Notes: generated from the sequence alone by a model not told the origin. 64,000 bases of DNA from Synechococcus sp. PCC 7335 (GCF_000155595.1 NZ_DS989904.1:1565175-1629174), one strand, 5' to 3'; counted from the stretch's first letter, positions 8,618 to 17,400 are shown. Program-made: numbers and translations.

Positions 8618-9280
8618 TTAGTGCCCTTCAATCATCTTTGTCTTCATCTCGGCTAGCTGCGCGTCGATGCTGCCTTGTCCTTCAAGCTGTGCAAACTGTC
8701 GTTCGACATCGTCTGCGCCTAACGTTCCGGCAACTTCTGCCTGCGCCTCTAGGTCCATGATTCGCGCTTCCATTTTTTCGAACGCGCCGGTAGATCCTGG
8801 CGAATTACTCATCAGCATCTCGTGTAGTCGAACGCTCGACTGAGCAGCTCTAGCCCTAGCGATATACATATCTTTTTTTGTACGGGCTTCAGAAATCTTT
8901 CGTTCTAATAGGCTCATATTAGACTTTAGCTGCCGAACGATTTCTTTTTGCTGAGCGATTTGGGGCTCGAGCGTTTGAACGGTTTGGCTATATGTTTGGC
9001 GGCGTTCGAGGGCCTCTCTGGCGAGGGGATCGTCCCCCTTTTGGAGGGCAAGCTGGGCTCTGTTGTACCACTCTTGAGCCGTACGCCCAGCCTGCTCATA
9101 CTGCCTTTCAGTGCGCTTTTGGGTGGCGATCGCATGAGCCACCGCCTGACGCATAGCGATTAAATCACGCTGCATATCCTGCAGCGTCTGCTGCAGGATC
9201 TTTTCAGGATCTTCAGCCCCCTTTACTAGCGTATTGACATTAGAGCGAACCAAGCGCGAAATGCGATCAAGCAGTCCCAT
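8618..9280 (-). CDS. pspA: PspA/IM30-family membrane-remodelling protein
   Basis: The 220-residue protein begins MGLLDRISRLVRSNVNTL, the amphipathic helix of the PspA/Vipp1 family. Long coiled-coil helices follow (EDPEKILQQTLQDMQRDLIAMRQAVA and onward). It ends at the position where PspA ends and lacks the extra C-terminal helix characteristic of Vipp1, so PspA is favoured over the thylakoid-biogenesis paralogue Vipp1. These proteins are ESCRT-III-like and coat stressed membranes. GGAGAG eight bases upstream of ATG 9280 supports the start. The next upstream minus-strand gene is a SPOR-like protein 75 bp away, possibly in the same transcript. Confidence 0.88.
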   Translation of the reverse strand: MGLLDRISRLVRSNVNTLVKGAEDPEKILQQTLQDMQRDLIAMRQAVAHAIATQKRTERQYEQAGRTAQEWYNRAQLALQKGDDPLAREALERRQTYSQTVQTLEPQIAQQKEIVRQLKSNMSLLERKISEARTKKDMYIARARAAQSSVRLHEMLMSNSPGSTGAFEKMEARIMDLEAQAEVAGTLGADDVERQFAQLEGQGSIDAQLAEMKTKMIEGH

Positions 9281-9355
9281 CGGTAGAGCTCTCCAGTGAA
9301 CTTACTGAATTAAAGATAGCGCTGGATACACTCGTACGCTATATGGCAAGTTTCT

Positions 9356-10630
9356 TTACTCTGTCGTAGGACCATACACTTCAGCCACAATGTTATTCTC
9401 TTTTAATTTTTCAAGAAACTGCTCTGCGGATTGAGCGTTGCTAAAAGCTCCTACCTGAATCCGATTACCATCGGCAAACCGACGGACAAAAGCTTCACTG
9501 ATAGATTGTCTAATTTGCCAGAGACCCTGCTCTGATCTGAAAGGAACCGTGACGTAGTAGGTTTGCCCAATCGGCAATACAGCGGCCTGTGTCTCAGTCG
9601 CTACTGAAGCTGAGTTAGGTCTAGCCACAGACGGTATGACGGTCTCTACTGGTCCCGCCGAAGATAGCCCTGATGGATGAGAAGGCGTCGTCGGTGGCTG
9701 CCCTGCGCTAATAGTACTAGGAATGATAGGGTCACTTTTGGGCATCTGCAGCGAGCTAAGATTGTCAATTTTAAGTTGGACGAATTCAGCGCTCGATAGG
9801 TCTGGTCCAGGCGGGTCAAACGTCGCAGCAGCGGTGTTTTCTATACCAAGAACCGGACTAGGATCAGCCAGTTCGTTGGCTAGACGCTGCTCGGCAAGCG
9901 AATTTGACATGACGTAGCTAGCCCCCAATCCGGTTAGGAGTCCTAAGCAGCCCAGCACTGCGCCAGCTAGTAGAGAAACGGTTTTACGTCTAGATTGACC
10001 AGTAGCTGCAAGCTCAGCTGGGTTGGGCTGTGCTGATTTGTCCTCTAGGCTTCCGATGAGTTTTGTAGAAGAGGCTAGGTAGCTGCTAGGCGTGCTTATT
10101 CCAGATAGAGTTTGCGCAGATTCCCCCGGCTGGTGAGCCTGTGTGACCTGACTTAGTGGGGAATGAGTTTGTGGAGCGATAGTAGGAACTATTCCACTGC
10201 CGACAGCTTTGGCTTTAGTCTGATCGGCTTCAGTCAGTGAGCTTAGTAAGGCGGATGTGGATATGCTTGCTGAATGACTGGTTAGCTCATTAGATGAGTT
10301 ACTAGATTTTTGCTGCGCCCAGAAGCGGATCGATGGCGGATTAGCGTCTTGGCTGTCACGATCATAGTAACCAGCGGCCATTAGCTTTCTATTAGGCGGA
10401 ACTGGCGGTGGGGTACTTACTAGAGTCGCCTCGACTGGTTCCACATCAGAAGCCGGATCGCTCTGTGTGTTTCTATAGGCATCTTCTCGGCAGATATCTT
10501 CTCCACTCAATCCTGTGAGCCGACGACTACGACGATACCGAGTTAGCTCAGCGTCTAGACTGATATCAACGCTGCCTAGTACAGCACCTAGCCGAGCCGA
10601 TAATTCATGAGTAGTACGCTGCGTCGCCAT
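9356..10630 (-). CDS. Membrane protein with C-terminal SPOR-like domain
   Basis: The protein has a long low-complexity cytoplasmic region rich in Ser, Thr and Pro and one transmembrane helix in the middle (SLLAGAVLGCLGLLTGLGASYVM). A periplasmic linker and a C-terminal SPOR-like domain follow (GNRIQVGAFSNAQSAEQFLEKLKENNIVAEV). SPOR domains bind denuded glycan strands at division septa, so a role in cell division or envelope remodelling is likely. ATG 10630 is preferred because AAGGGGT lies six bases upstream; the upstream ATG at 10645 has none. Preceded by divergent DUF721 gene. Confidence 0.75.
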   Translation of the reverse strand: MATQRTTHELSARLGAVLGSVDISLDAELTRYRRSRRLTGLSGEDICREDAYRNTQSDPASDVEPVEATLVSTPPPVPPNRKLMAAGYYDRDSQDANPPSIRFWAQQKSSNSSNELTSHSASISTSALLSSLTEADQTKAKAVGSGIVPTIAPQTHSPLSQVTQAHQPGESAQTLSGISTPSSYLASSTKLIGSLEDKSAQPNPAELAATGQSRRKTVSLLAGAVLGCLGLLTGLGASYVMSNSLAEQRLANELADPSPVLGIENTAAATFDPPGPDLSSAEFVQLKIDNLSSLQMPKSDPIIPSTISAGQPPTTPSHPSGLSSAGPVETVIPSVARPNSASVATETQAAVLPIGQTYYVTVPFRSEQGLWQIRQSISEAFVRRFADGNRIQVGAFSNAQSAEQFLEKLKENNIVAEVYGPTTE

Positions 10631-10757
10631 GACAGACCCCTTCATTTGTAATAGTTAATAGAAGGTGCCCTATGTGACCAAGCGAAATAACATCATATCT
10701 TGATGTATCAATGCTGAACCCAACCCAAAAACCAATACATCTAAACCCAGTTTAACT

Positions 10758-11306
10758 ATGGGACTAGAAGGCCTAAATAGCCTAATCAAGGGGCTAGAGA
10801 CTCAAGATAGCTGGCAGACGCAACGACAGTTTCGCTTAGTGCTAGCGCATTGGCCGAAGGCAGTTGGCTTTGCCGTGGCTAGACAAACCAAACCCGTCAG
10901 AATATGTAGAGCAGAACTCTACGTTGCAACGGCTACGCCTGTATGGGCTCAAACACTTACCTACGAACGATTCAAAATTCTACGAAAGCTAAATCGCTAT
11001 CAGAGCCAACCTATCAAAAACATCCGATTCTCTACAGCGCAATGGACTACGCCTGAAGCCAAATCAGCGCGATCGCGCCTACCTAATCAAACCAGCCTCC
11101 AACACCCTAGCCATACCGGACAAACAACTCAGCCCTTCGACACTAAAGCAACGACCCCTATGGAAGCGTATGAAAGATGGGCTCACCTGATTCAACGAAT
11201 GCAGCAGAGTCAGTCGCTATGCCCTAACTGTCGGTGCCGATGCCCACAAGGAGAATTAGATCGGTGGTCTGTTTGTGCCCTATGTGCAAGCAAACAATGG
11301 CAGTAA
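10758..11306 (+). CDS. DUF721 (DciA-like) protein with C-terminal zinc ribbon
   Basis: Residues about 1-100 match the DUF721 fold (LIKGLETQDSW, HWPKAVGFAVARQTKPVRI, LYVATATPVWAQTLTYERFKIL). This domain is found in DciA, the helicase operator that loads DnaB in bacteria lacking DnaC. A linker of about 50 residues with no similarity follows. The C-terminus carries four spaced cysteines (CPNCRCRCPQGELDRWSVCALC), a probable zinc ribbon. A role in replication initiation is an inference from the domain. The zinc ribbon is an extra compared with the simplest DciA proteins and may contribute DNA binding. Confidence 0.75.
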   Translation: MGLEGLNSLIKGLETQDSWQTQRQFRLVLAHWPKAVGFAVARQTKPVRICRAELYVATATPVWAQTLTYERFKILRKLNRYQSQPIKNIRFSTAQWTTPEAKSARSRLPNQTSLQHPSHTGQTTQPFDTKATTPMEAYERWAHLIQRMQQSQSLCPNCRCRCPQGELDRWSVCALCASKQWQ

Positions 11307-11870
11307 GTCTATCATCAGCGGGATCATGCCGTAGTACTTTCCCGACGTCTAGTACTCTACCTACGTACTATAGCTTTGGTCACTTAGCTTACGGCATAGT
11401 CACTGGCTATAACCCTTGTGTTTCAACAGGCTAAGTGACTCGCAAGGTGCGAATGCATCCGCACCTTGCTATATGTCCATCGAAAGCCGTTTGTATTTTT
11501 TCATCGATCTCTATTAAGCCAATTAAAAATCATCCCTTCCTGGGCATATTTTTGATTGATTTTAATGATAAGAATCCCCTCATTGCGAAAGATTACAGTT
11601 CTTCTAATCTATGAGCTTTTTCTCTTGTGAATGGCAAGTCTAAATAGGTGATCCCCGAGGATGGCTGTTTCTTCAAGATGGCTGAAACTCCCGTGGGCAA
11701 CCATGTTTCACTTCTTTACTGAAATCTGAAGAAAATGTAAACATAGAACAAGTCCTTTTCTTATTGATTCACTCATGCTGGCAATAGATTCGGGTTTTTT
11801 TATGTTGGAAAATGGCTTCTTTAATTAAGTCATTATGAAGTTCGAGACTATAAACTTAAGAAACTCAATT
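11307..11870. other. Non-coding interval between the DUF721 gene and the Cys-rich gene
   Basis: No supportable reading frame is present. It holds the third copy of the dispersed palindromic repeat (11379-11439). Immediately next to that is a strong 10-bp hairpin (GCAAGGTGCG at 11442-11451 pairing with CGCACCTTGC at 11460-11469). It lacks a T-tract but could end DUF721 transcription. From 11480 to 11830 the DNA is AT-rich, with a repeated GATGGCTG (about 11660-11690). No known RNA family was recognised there. Confidence 0.6.
11379..11439. repeat. Dispersed palindrome-flanked repeat, copy C
   Basis: The arms GTCACTTAGC (11379-11388) and GCTAAGTGAC (11430-11439) form a perfect 10-bp inverted repeat. 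The inner part, CTATAACCCTTGTGTTTCAA, shares the CTTGT-G-TTT-AACAGGC core with copies A and B. The arms are nearly the same sequence as those of copy A. Confidence 0.5.
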
Positions 11871-12164
11871 ATGGCTGCTTCAAACTGTGAAATAAGTCGC
11901 TGTGGGCTGTGCAGATTCTATTCCCATGAAGGCAGACGCGGCGGACAATGCAGTCGACTGAGTGCCCCTGTGAATGCTCGCTGGAGTGCCTGCTGCTTCT
12001 CGGATGCTCCTTTTGCAGACAGCTCACAGCCCCCATCGGGGATCGCAGAGTGGATGACACCACCTGAGCAGATTAGCTCTAGACAGATTAATTCAGTTTT
12101 ATTTTCTGCTAATGCTTCTACAAGTACTTTTAAAAAGACCGTTTGTTCAGCGATCACTGACTAA
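11871..12164 (+). CDS. Small cysteine-rich conserved protein
   Basis: The 97-residue product has an N-terminal block with CEISRCGLCRFYSHEG, RRGGQCSRL, and SACCFSDAPF. Six or more cysteines fall in the first 45 residues, followed by a poorly conserved tail. This block recurs in small cyanobacterial proteins of unknown role and could bind zinc or an iron-sulfur cluster. ATG 11871 (MAASNCE) is chosen because the conserved part starts directly after it; an upstream ATG at 11835 would add twelve residues. A strong hairpin with a T-tract follows the stop, so it is probably transcribed alone. Confidence 0.65.
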   Translation: MAASNCEISRCGLCRFYSHEGRRGGQCSRLSAPVNARWSACCFSDAPFADSSQPPSGIAEWMTPPEQISSRQINSVLFSANASTSTFKKTVCSAITD

Positions 12165-12272
12165 TCTAGCCACCTGATCCCGTTGCTTAGTTTTGATTGT
12201 CTAATCACCTTAGCGATCGCAAATCAAGAATTAGGTGAGATCAAGATTAAGTTAGGTCGAAATTAGACAGCG

Positions 12273-12308
12273 AACGACTATGTCTCTCATGACGACATAG
12301 TCGTTTTT
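12273..12308 (+). terminator. Intrinsic terminator of the Cys-rich gene
   Basis: A perfect 12-bp stem (AACGACTATGTC, 12273-12284, with GACATAGTCGTT, 12294-12305), a nine-base loop and TTTTT follow. It acts on the plus strand, about 110 bp after the stop codon. Confidence 0.85.
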
Positions 12309-12410
12309 AATAGAAACTATCTTTTTAACTTTGATTCTTCGCTAACTTGTAGCTGTGTAGCTAGGGCTAACTGTATTTTTAAGAGCAGCTAATTCTTCCT
12401 TGATGACTGC

Positions 12411-13280
12411 TTAGGGTAGCCAAGGAAACTTTTTGAAATCCGGCTGTCTCTTTTCTAAGAAGGCTTGTTTCCCTTCAGCACCTTCTTCACTGAGGTAGTA
12501 GAGCAGAGTTGCATTTCCCGCCAGCTCTTGCAGTCCTGCCTGTCCATCGCAGTCAGCGTTGAATGCCGACTTTAGGCATCGAATAGCAATGGGACTTTTC
12601 TGCAGAATCTCTTGTGCCCACTTGATGCCTTCACTCTCTAGCTGGTTGATTGGCACCACAGTATTAACTAGACCCATATCCAAGGCCTGCTGGGCATCAT
12701 ACTGACGACAAAGAAACCAGATTTCACGTGCCTTTTTTTGCCCAACGACTCTGGCCAGATAGCTAGCGCCAAACCCACCATCAAAGCTGCCCACCTTTGG
12801 TCCAGTCTGGCCAAAAATGGCATTATCAGCTGCGATACTGAGGTCACAGACCAAATGTAGTACATGTCCACCACCGATGGCGTAGCCTGCAACTAGCGCA
12901 ATGACAACCTTAGGCATAGAGCGAATCAGCTTTTGTAGGTCGAGGACGTTGAGCCTAGGGATACCATCTTCTCCGACGTAGCCTGCCTTTCTACGAACGC
13001 TTTGATCGCCGCCAGAACAGAAGGCGTATTTACCATCAGTGTGTGGTCCCATCCCAGTCAACAAAACGACGCCGATAGTCGTATCTTCTCTTGCGTCATG
13101 AAAGGCATCGTACATTTCAAAGACTGTTTTGGGGCGGAAGGCGTTGCGTTTGTGGGGGCGATTGATAGTGATTTTCGCCATGCCATCAGCTTTGTGGTAC
13201 AGAATATCTTCGTATGTCCCGATCGGTTTCCAGGAGACAGAATGCGAGTCGTGAGCTGGGCTGGGCGTGGGTCCAGGCAT
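12411..13280 (-). CDS. menB: 1,4-Dihydroxy-2-naphthoyl-CoA synthase MenB
   Basis: MenB closes the naphthoquinone ring in phylloquinone synthesis, supplying the secondary electron acceptor of photosystem I. The 289-residue crotonase-fold protein has [14 protein letters not shown], the oxyanion blocks FCSGGDQ and [22 protein letters not shown], and the MenB-specific [22 protein letters not shown] and C-terminal KKFPWLP. Length and motifs are typical. ATG 13280 gives a short N-terminal extension (MPGPTPSP) with a weak ribosome site, so the true start could be a few codons inside. Divergent from hemJ. Confidence 0.95.
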   Translation of the reverse strand: MPGPTPSPAHDSHSVSWKPIGTYEDILYHKADGMAKITINRPHKRNAFRPKTVFEMYDAFHDAREDTTIGVVLLTGMGPHTDGKYAFCSGGDQSVRRKAGYVGEDGIPRLNVLDLQKLIRSMPKVVIALVAGYAIGGGHVLHLVCDLSIAADNAIFGQTGPKVGSFDGGFGASYLARVVGQKKAREIWFLCRQYDAQQALDMGLVNTVVPINQLESEGIKWAQEILQKSPIAIRCLKSAFNADCDGQAGLQELAGNATLLYYLSEEGAEGKQAFLEKRQPDFKKFPWLP

Positions 13281-13462
13281 GAGTAAGTGTCCAAATGAAT
13301 AGTAACGTTAAGAACCTATGAGCTATGCGATCAAAATATAAGCTGCTAGCGGAAAATAAAGGGCACAGTCCCGAAGAAAGTTTGGCTGCCAGTTGGAGTT
13401 AGTGGTCCAGGCTTTCGTTGGTGCTCTTATCGCTCTCCTAATGAAACAGGCAAAGATATTCA

Positions 13463-14044
13463 ATGGCTTATTACTGGTTCAAAGCGTTTCATCTTGTTGG
13501 TGTGGTGGTTTGGTTTGCAGGTTTGTTTTACCTGGTGCGCCTATTTATCTACCATGTGGAAGCAGAAGAAGAGCCAGAACCTGCTCGTAGCATTTTGAAA
13601 AAGCAGTACGAGATTATGGAGACTCGGCTGCTGAAGATCATTACAACGCCGGGTATGCTGCTGACACTAGCAATGGCGGGAGGACTACTATGGCAGCGTC
13701 CAGATGTCCTGCACGAGGGCTGGATGCACGCTAAGTTGGGATTTGTGGTGCTGTTAGCCGCCTATCACATGTACTGCGCCAGGCTTCGTAAACAGCTAGC
13801 GGCTGGTGAATGTGGTTGGGGCCCGAAGCAGCTGCGAGCGCTCAACGAAGCCCCTACGCTGCTGCTAGTAACGATAGTGATGTTAGTCGTTTTTCAAAAC
13901 AGCTTTCCGACGAATGCGACAACATGGCTGATAGCAGGGTTAATTTTATCGTTCGTGATCACGATTCAGTTGTATGCCCGAAAGCGTAGATTAGACAAGG
14001 AGCGCGAAGTGGCTGAGCTAGCTGTTTCTGAGCAGATGTCGTGA
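13463..14044 (+). CDS. hemJ: Protoporphyrinogen IX oxidase HemJ
   Basis: HemJ oxidises protoporphyrinogen IX to protoporphyrin IX at the membrane, the branch point to heme and chlorophyll in most cyanobacteria. The 193-residue integral membrane protein has about four helices. It carries the conserved His10 in FKAFHLVGVVVWFAGLFYLVRL, the MEXRLLKIITTPGM block and the K-in-WMHAKLGFVVLLAAYH block with more conserved His. Length is usual. No strong Shine-Dalgarno is seen before ATG 13463. It is followed 236 bp later by a small hli gene. Confidence 0.93.
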   Translation: MAYYWFKAFHLVGVVVWFAGLFYLVRLFIYHVEAEEEPEPARSILKKQYEIMETRLLKIITTPGMLLTLAMAGGLLWQRPDVLHEGWMHAKLGFVVLLAAYHMYCARLRKQLAAGECGWGPKQLRALNEAPTLLLVTIVMLVVFQNSFPTNATTWLIAGLILSFVITIQLYARKRRLDKEREVAELAVSEQMS

Positions 14045-14192
14045 ACAGAGTTGAAAAGATAGCGTCGGAAAAACTGAGGAGTTTTCTGCAAAAAAGCGGT
14101 CTTCTAGCCTGATTGCACCCCATACTGCAGAGTGAATGTCCTTCGATATCCCAAAATATATCGGAAGATACAGTTAGGTTTTGTTGAATTCG

Positions 14193-14210
14193 TTAACATG
14201 TGTTTACATT
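14193..14210 (+). promoter_or_regulatory. Candidate HLR1 (RpaB) box upstream of hli
   Basis: The 18 bases read TTAACATG-TG-TTTACATT. They match the HLR1 direct-repeat consensus (G/T)TTACA(T/A)(T/A)NN(G/T)TTACA(T/A)(T/A) perfectly in the right half and at six of eight positions in the left half. The box lies 69 bp before the start of a high-light-inducible gene, the classical kind of RpaB target. An AT-rich GCTAAT near 14230 could serve as the -10 element. Confidence 0.55.
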
Positions 14211-14279
14211 GCTTAAAGATGTTGGTGCTAATGCTCCAAATCTTGAGGCGAAGGAAATAGCTAATTGAGGAAACGAACA

Positions 14280-14438
14280 ATGGAAAATTCACCTACTACA
14301 AACGAACCAGCTAAGTTAGGATTCACGGAATTTGCTGAGACCTGGAACGGTCGACTAGCAATGATTGGGTTCGTCTCTGCGATCGCAGTCGAATTTGCAA
14401 CTGGCAAAGGTATCTTGAGTCAGCTTGGCTTGATGTAG
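14280..14438 (+). CDS. High-light-inducible protein (Hli/SCP), 52 aa
   Basis: This short gene encodes a single chlorophyll-binding transmembrane helix with the Hli signature: [19 protein letters not shown] (residues 20-38), preceded by a polar leader and followed by [11 protein letters not shown]. Glu20-Asn23-Arg25 are the conserved chlorophyll and salt-bridge residues of the extended LHC family. Such proteins protect newly made chlorophyll and photosystem II intermediates at the thylakoid under strong light. It sits 3' of hemJ, linking it to tetrapyrrole supply. A candidate HLR1 box and a strong terminator frame it, so it is monocistronic. Confidence 0.92.
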   Translation: MENSPTTNEPAKLGFTEFAETWNGRLAMIGFVSAIAVEFATGKGILSQLGLM

Positions 14439-14502
14439 AGATTCGTTTGAACGCATTAAATACAATAAATAGAACGTTTAAAAATTGAGCTTAAAAAGGT
14501 AT

Positions 14503-14534
14503 AGGGACTCGTAATCTTTGCGAGTCCCTTTTTA
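14503..14534 (+). terminator. Intrinsic terminator of hli
   Basis: A perfect 9-bp stem, AGGGACTCG (14503-14511) with CGAGTCCCT (14521-14529), is followed directly by TTTTT. It is 65 bp after the hli stop. Confidence 0.92.
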
Positions 14535-14697
14535 TTCAAGACTTTATTCAAGGTTTTGTTTGAGATATCGCGTTCGCCACTGCGCTCGACACAGCCGCAA
14601 TCTTACGTCACAGAGGCTACTGCATATGGGCCAGGTCAGGTCAAGCCTTCGAATGTTCGTCTACTTTAGTCTTCTTGACTATCTCTAGTCTTCTTAA

Positions 14698-15021
14698 CTA
14701 TTCTGTGTCCGCTTGTTCGGCATCAGGCGCTAGCCAAGTCGACATAGCTTTCAATTCAGCAGGAATTTCTTCGTCCAAATAAAACTCTAGTTGAGTTTCT
14801 TTGAGGCCTAAGTAGCCCGACTCAGCAAATGAAGTGAGCATCCGTGTTAAGGCAATCCATACGCGCTCTTCAAATTCCCAATCTTTTCGAAACGGAGCGC
14901 GATCAGCAATGGATTTAAGTGCCCAAAAATAGCTATTACGGACCACTGATCCGGTCTTTTTGTAGGGCGGGACATCTTCGTTACGTACAAAGAGGACACC
15001 ATTTTCTATTCTAGCTCGCAT
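14698..15021 (-). CDS. Conserved hypothetical protein, 107 aa
   Basis: The soluble 107-residue protein has a small beta start (ARIENGVLFVRNEDVPPY) and an alpha-helical body (NSYFWALKSIADRA, WEFEERVWIALTRMLTSFAESGY). It ends with an acidic tail. No cofactor or catalytic motif is visible, and I do not recognise a function. ATG 15021 is the only reasonable start; the divergent ABC ATPase begins 90 bp away. Codon usage and the absence of any competing frame support it as real. Confidence 0.6.
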   Translation of the reverse strand: MRARIENGVLFVRNEDVPPYKKTGSVVRNSYFWALKSIADRAPFRKDWEFEERVWIALTRMLTSFAESGYLGLKETQLEFYLDEEIPAELKAMSTWLAPDAEQADTE

Positions 15022-15110
15022 GAGGCGATGGATATCTGTAGTAGGGAAGTAGAAGAAAGTCTAGCCGATTGAGATAGGCTGAGTAGGTAAGTTGATAGGG
15101 CTTCAAACTG

Positions 15111-15965
15111 ATGGTTGCAGCAGTCTCTCTGCAAAACGTTCACAAAGTCTATAACAATATTTGCGTGGTAAACGATCTGTCCTTAGCGATTGAGCCAGGA
15201 GAGATTTTCGGACTTTTAGGACCCAATGGGGCAGGCAAATCAACGACGATTCGGATGCTGACAACCCTGGCACAGCAGACGCAAGGCGATATTGTAGTAG
15301 CGGGCTATGACGTCAGTCGTCAGCCTACCGAAGTTCGCCGTCAAATCGGTGTCGTGCTACAGCAGGTTAGCGTGGATGCCGACATGACCGTCTGGGAGAA
15401 TATGGAGTTCCACGGACGGATGCATCATCTCCCAGCGGCCAGGCGACAAGCGGAAATTCGCCGTTGGCTAGCGTATGTAGGCTTAAGTGATCGCGCCAAT
15501 GATAAAGCGAAAACGCTCTCTGGTGGGATGAAGCGCCGTTTACAGATTGCCAGAGCGCTACTGCATCAGCCTAGCATTTTGTTTCTAGATGAGCCGACAG
15601 TAGGATTAGATCCGCAGACTAGGCGGCGACTGTGGGAAATTATCCTAGAGCTGAACCGTGAGCACAAGATGACGATGCTGCTAACGACGCATTACATGGA
15701 AGAAGTGGAATACTTGTGCGATCGCATCGGCATTATGGACAAAGGCGTACTGATTGAAAGCGGCACCTTGGGTGAACTACGGCAGAAGCATGGCGAAGGT
15801 ATTGTTATGAAGCAAAAAGGCGATAGATGGGAGTACTTGTTTTTCCCCTCTTTAGCTGCAGCTAACCAGTATCTAGATCAGCAGCCAGACAAAACAGGAA
15901 TGATGACACGGCCTGCCAATTTAGAAGACATCTTTGTAGAGCTGACTGGGCGAAACCTAGACTGA
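15111..15965 (+). CDS. ABC transporter ATP-binding protein (ABC-2/drug type)
   Basis: The 284-residue ATPase has Walker A GPNGAGKST, Q-loop VVLQQ, signature LSGGMKRRLQIARALL, Walker B ILFLDEPTVGLDP and the switch His in LLTTHYMEE. The C-terminal extension (NLEDIFVELTGRNL) is typical of the daunorubicin/CcmA-like subfamily, which works with an ABC-2 permease. No permease gene is adjacent; the next gene is scpB. The permease must therefore be elsewhere or downstream genes have been rearranged. Substrate unknown. Confidence 0.85.
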   Translation: MVAAVSLQNVHKVYNNICVVNDLSLAIEPGEIFGLLGPNGAGKSTTIRMLTTLAQQTQGDIVVAGYDVSRQPTEVRRQIGVVLQQVSVDADMTVWENMEFHGRMHHLPAARRQAEIRRWLAYVGLSDRANDKAKTLSGGMKRRLQIARALLHQPSILFLDEPTVGLDPQTRRRLWEIILELNREHKMTMLLTTHYMEEVEYLCDRIGIMDKGVLIESGTLGELRQKHGEGIVMKQKGDRWEYLFFPSLAAANQYLDQQPDKTGMMTRPANLEDIFVELTGRNLD

Positions 15966-16126
15966 TTCTGGGCGAGCAGAACTGAGAACAGCTACGAACA
16001 ACTACTCTAGGCCAAAGGTTGAATAGAGTTTAGAAAGGCGTGTAACAGAGGCGAGTATAACGGCGAGTGTAACTAAGTGCGTAGCCCGCGCAACTGAGTG
16101 CGAGTATATGAGAAGAGAGGTGAGTG

Positions 16127-16792
16127 ATGTCTCAGCTAGCAAATAAGATTGAGGCAATTCTATATTTGAAGGCTCAGCCTTTGAAGATTAGCCAGATTGC
16201 GGAATTTGCTCACTGTGATCGCGAAACAGCAGAAGAAGGCTTGATTGCCTTAATGAATGAGTACGCCCATCGTGAAGGCGCGCTTGAGATTGCTGAGACA
16301 GAAGAAGGCTATGCGCTACAGCTACGAGAAGTGTATAAACCTTTGGTCGATACCATTGTGCCTTTGGACATTGGCCTAGGGGCTCTGCGGACACTCGCTG
16401 CGATCGCGTTACGTGGGCCGATCGCTCAAAGTGAGTTAGTTGACGTGCGTGGCTCAGGTGTATATCAACATGTTCCCGATCTGGTCGATCAGGGTTTTGT
16501 CAAAAAAAGGCGTCAGGCAGATGGCCGCTCTTCTTGGCTACAGGTGACTGAAAAGTTCTACCAGCATTTCGAGATTGATAAGCTACCTCAGATTTCGACG
16601 CTGCGGCTGCCAAAGCAGAAAGCTGAGCCAGCTACCCACCAAGATCACCACCCCGATAGTGAAGCAACGCATGAGGCTAGCCAAAGCCGTGATCCTAGCG
16701 CTGTTGATTCAGCTTCACAAGCGATGCTAGCAGCTAGAGCAGAAGAGAAGAAGCCAGAAGAGGCTGCTTCAGAAGCTCCAGAAGCTACCTAA
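16127..16792 (+). CDS. scpB: Segregation and condensation protein ScpB
   Basis: ScpB dimerises and, with ScpA, forms the kleisin module of bacterial SMC condensin. Two winged-helix domains are visible: LANKIEAILYLKAQPLKISQIAEF (about 4-27) and LRTLAAIALRGPIAQSELVDVRGSGVYQHVPDLVDQGFV (about 85-123). The last 70 residues are an acidic, Ala/Glu-rich tail, longer than in many ScpB proteins. ATG 16127 follows AGAGAGG at good spacing; a GTG one codon earlier is less likely. The 158 bp upstream contain imperfect GGCGAGTGTAAC-type repeats. Confidence 0.88.
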   Translation: MSQLANKIEAILYLKAQPLKISQIAEFAHCDRETAEEGLIALMNEYAHREGALEIAETEEGYALQLREVYKPLVDTIVPLDIGLGALRTLAAIALRGPIAQSELVDVRGSGVYQHVPDLVDQGFVKKRRQADGRSSWLQVTEKFYQHFEIDKLPQISTLRLPKQKAEPATHQDHHPDSEATHEASQSRDPSAVDSASQAMLAARAEEKKPEEAASEAPEAT

Positions 16793-16946
16793 GCACAGTA
16801 TTATTCGTTAAGCTGTGTATAGTTAGTAACCATAGATTTCCTTAATAGTTCATAGGAAATTTTATAGACAGGGCATTTGTGGGGGAACATACCAGTTTTA
16901 AGAGCGTTTCCCACGGTTAAGCTAAGGTTAGTTATTCCTCATTCAT

Positions 16947-17315
16947 ATGGTTTTCAATCCTGAGAGCGCAGACTTCACCAATCTCAACTCGGAAGAGAGT
17001 ATGACGAATGAGCTGTTGGACTACCTACAGCATCAGCCTCCCGAAGTGCTAAGCAGAGTGGCGCAGTCTGTTAGCGGTGAAATCCGACAAATTATTTCTC
17101 ACAACGTTCAAGGATTGGTAGGCGTGCTACCTGCGGACGGGTTCAACGTGCAGGTCAGCACCGATAGAGAAAACCTCGCAGGCTTACTGGCTTCAGCAAT
17201 GATGACAGGTTATTTCTTACGACGAATGGAGCAAAGGATGGAACTAGAAACCAACCTTTCCGGCTCCTTGGGCCCAGACCTAGATCCAACCGATAAACGC
17301 AAAGCTGAAGAGTAG
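16947..17315 (+). CDS. DUF760 protein
   Basis: The 122-residue protein has the conserved DUF760 core: LLDYLQHQPPEVLSRVAQSV, EIRQIISHNVQGLVGVLP, and RENLAGLLASAMMTGYFLRRMEQRMELE. The family occurs in cyanobacteria and plastids, is predicted soluble and helical, and has no established role. Several ATGs could start it; 16947 is the first, and a GAGAG-preceded ATG at 17001 would still keep the whole domain. A 12-bp tandem triplication lies 50 bp after the stop. Confidence 0.8.
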   Translation: MVFNPESADFTNLNSEESMTNELLDYLQHQPPEVLSRVAQSVSGEIRQIISHNVQGLVGVLPADGFNVQVSTDRENLAGLLASAMMTGYFLRRMEQRMELETNLSGSLGPDLDPTDKRKAEE

Positions 17316-17364
17316 TTCCCCTCGCGATAGCAGTTCCACTTGTGACACTAGCCTCTCCCAGTCA

Positions 17365-17400
17365 GATGCGATACCAGGTGCGATACCAAGTGCAACTTGG
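17365..17400 (+). repeat. 12-bp tandem triplication
   Basis: Three 12-bp units start at 17365, 17377 and 17389 (GATGCGATACCA, GGTGCGATACCA, then a decayed third copy). They lie between the convergent DUF760 and HtrA-like genes. Confidence 0.75.

Noticed and set aside
13393-13590. Plus-strand frame overlapping the hemJ start
   Set aside because: Different frame from hemJ, which has clear homology from ATG 13463; the overlap has none.
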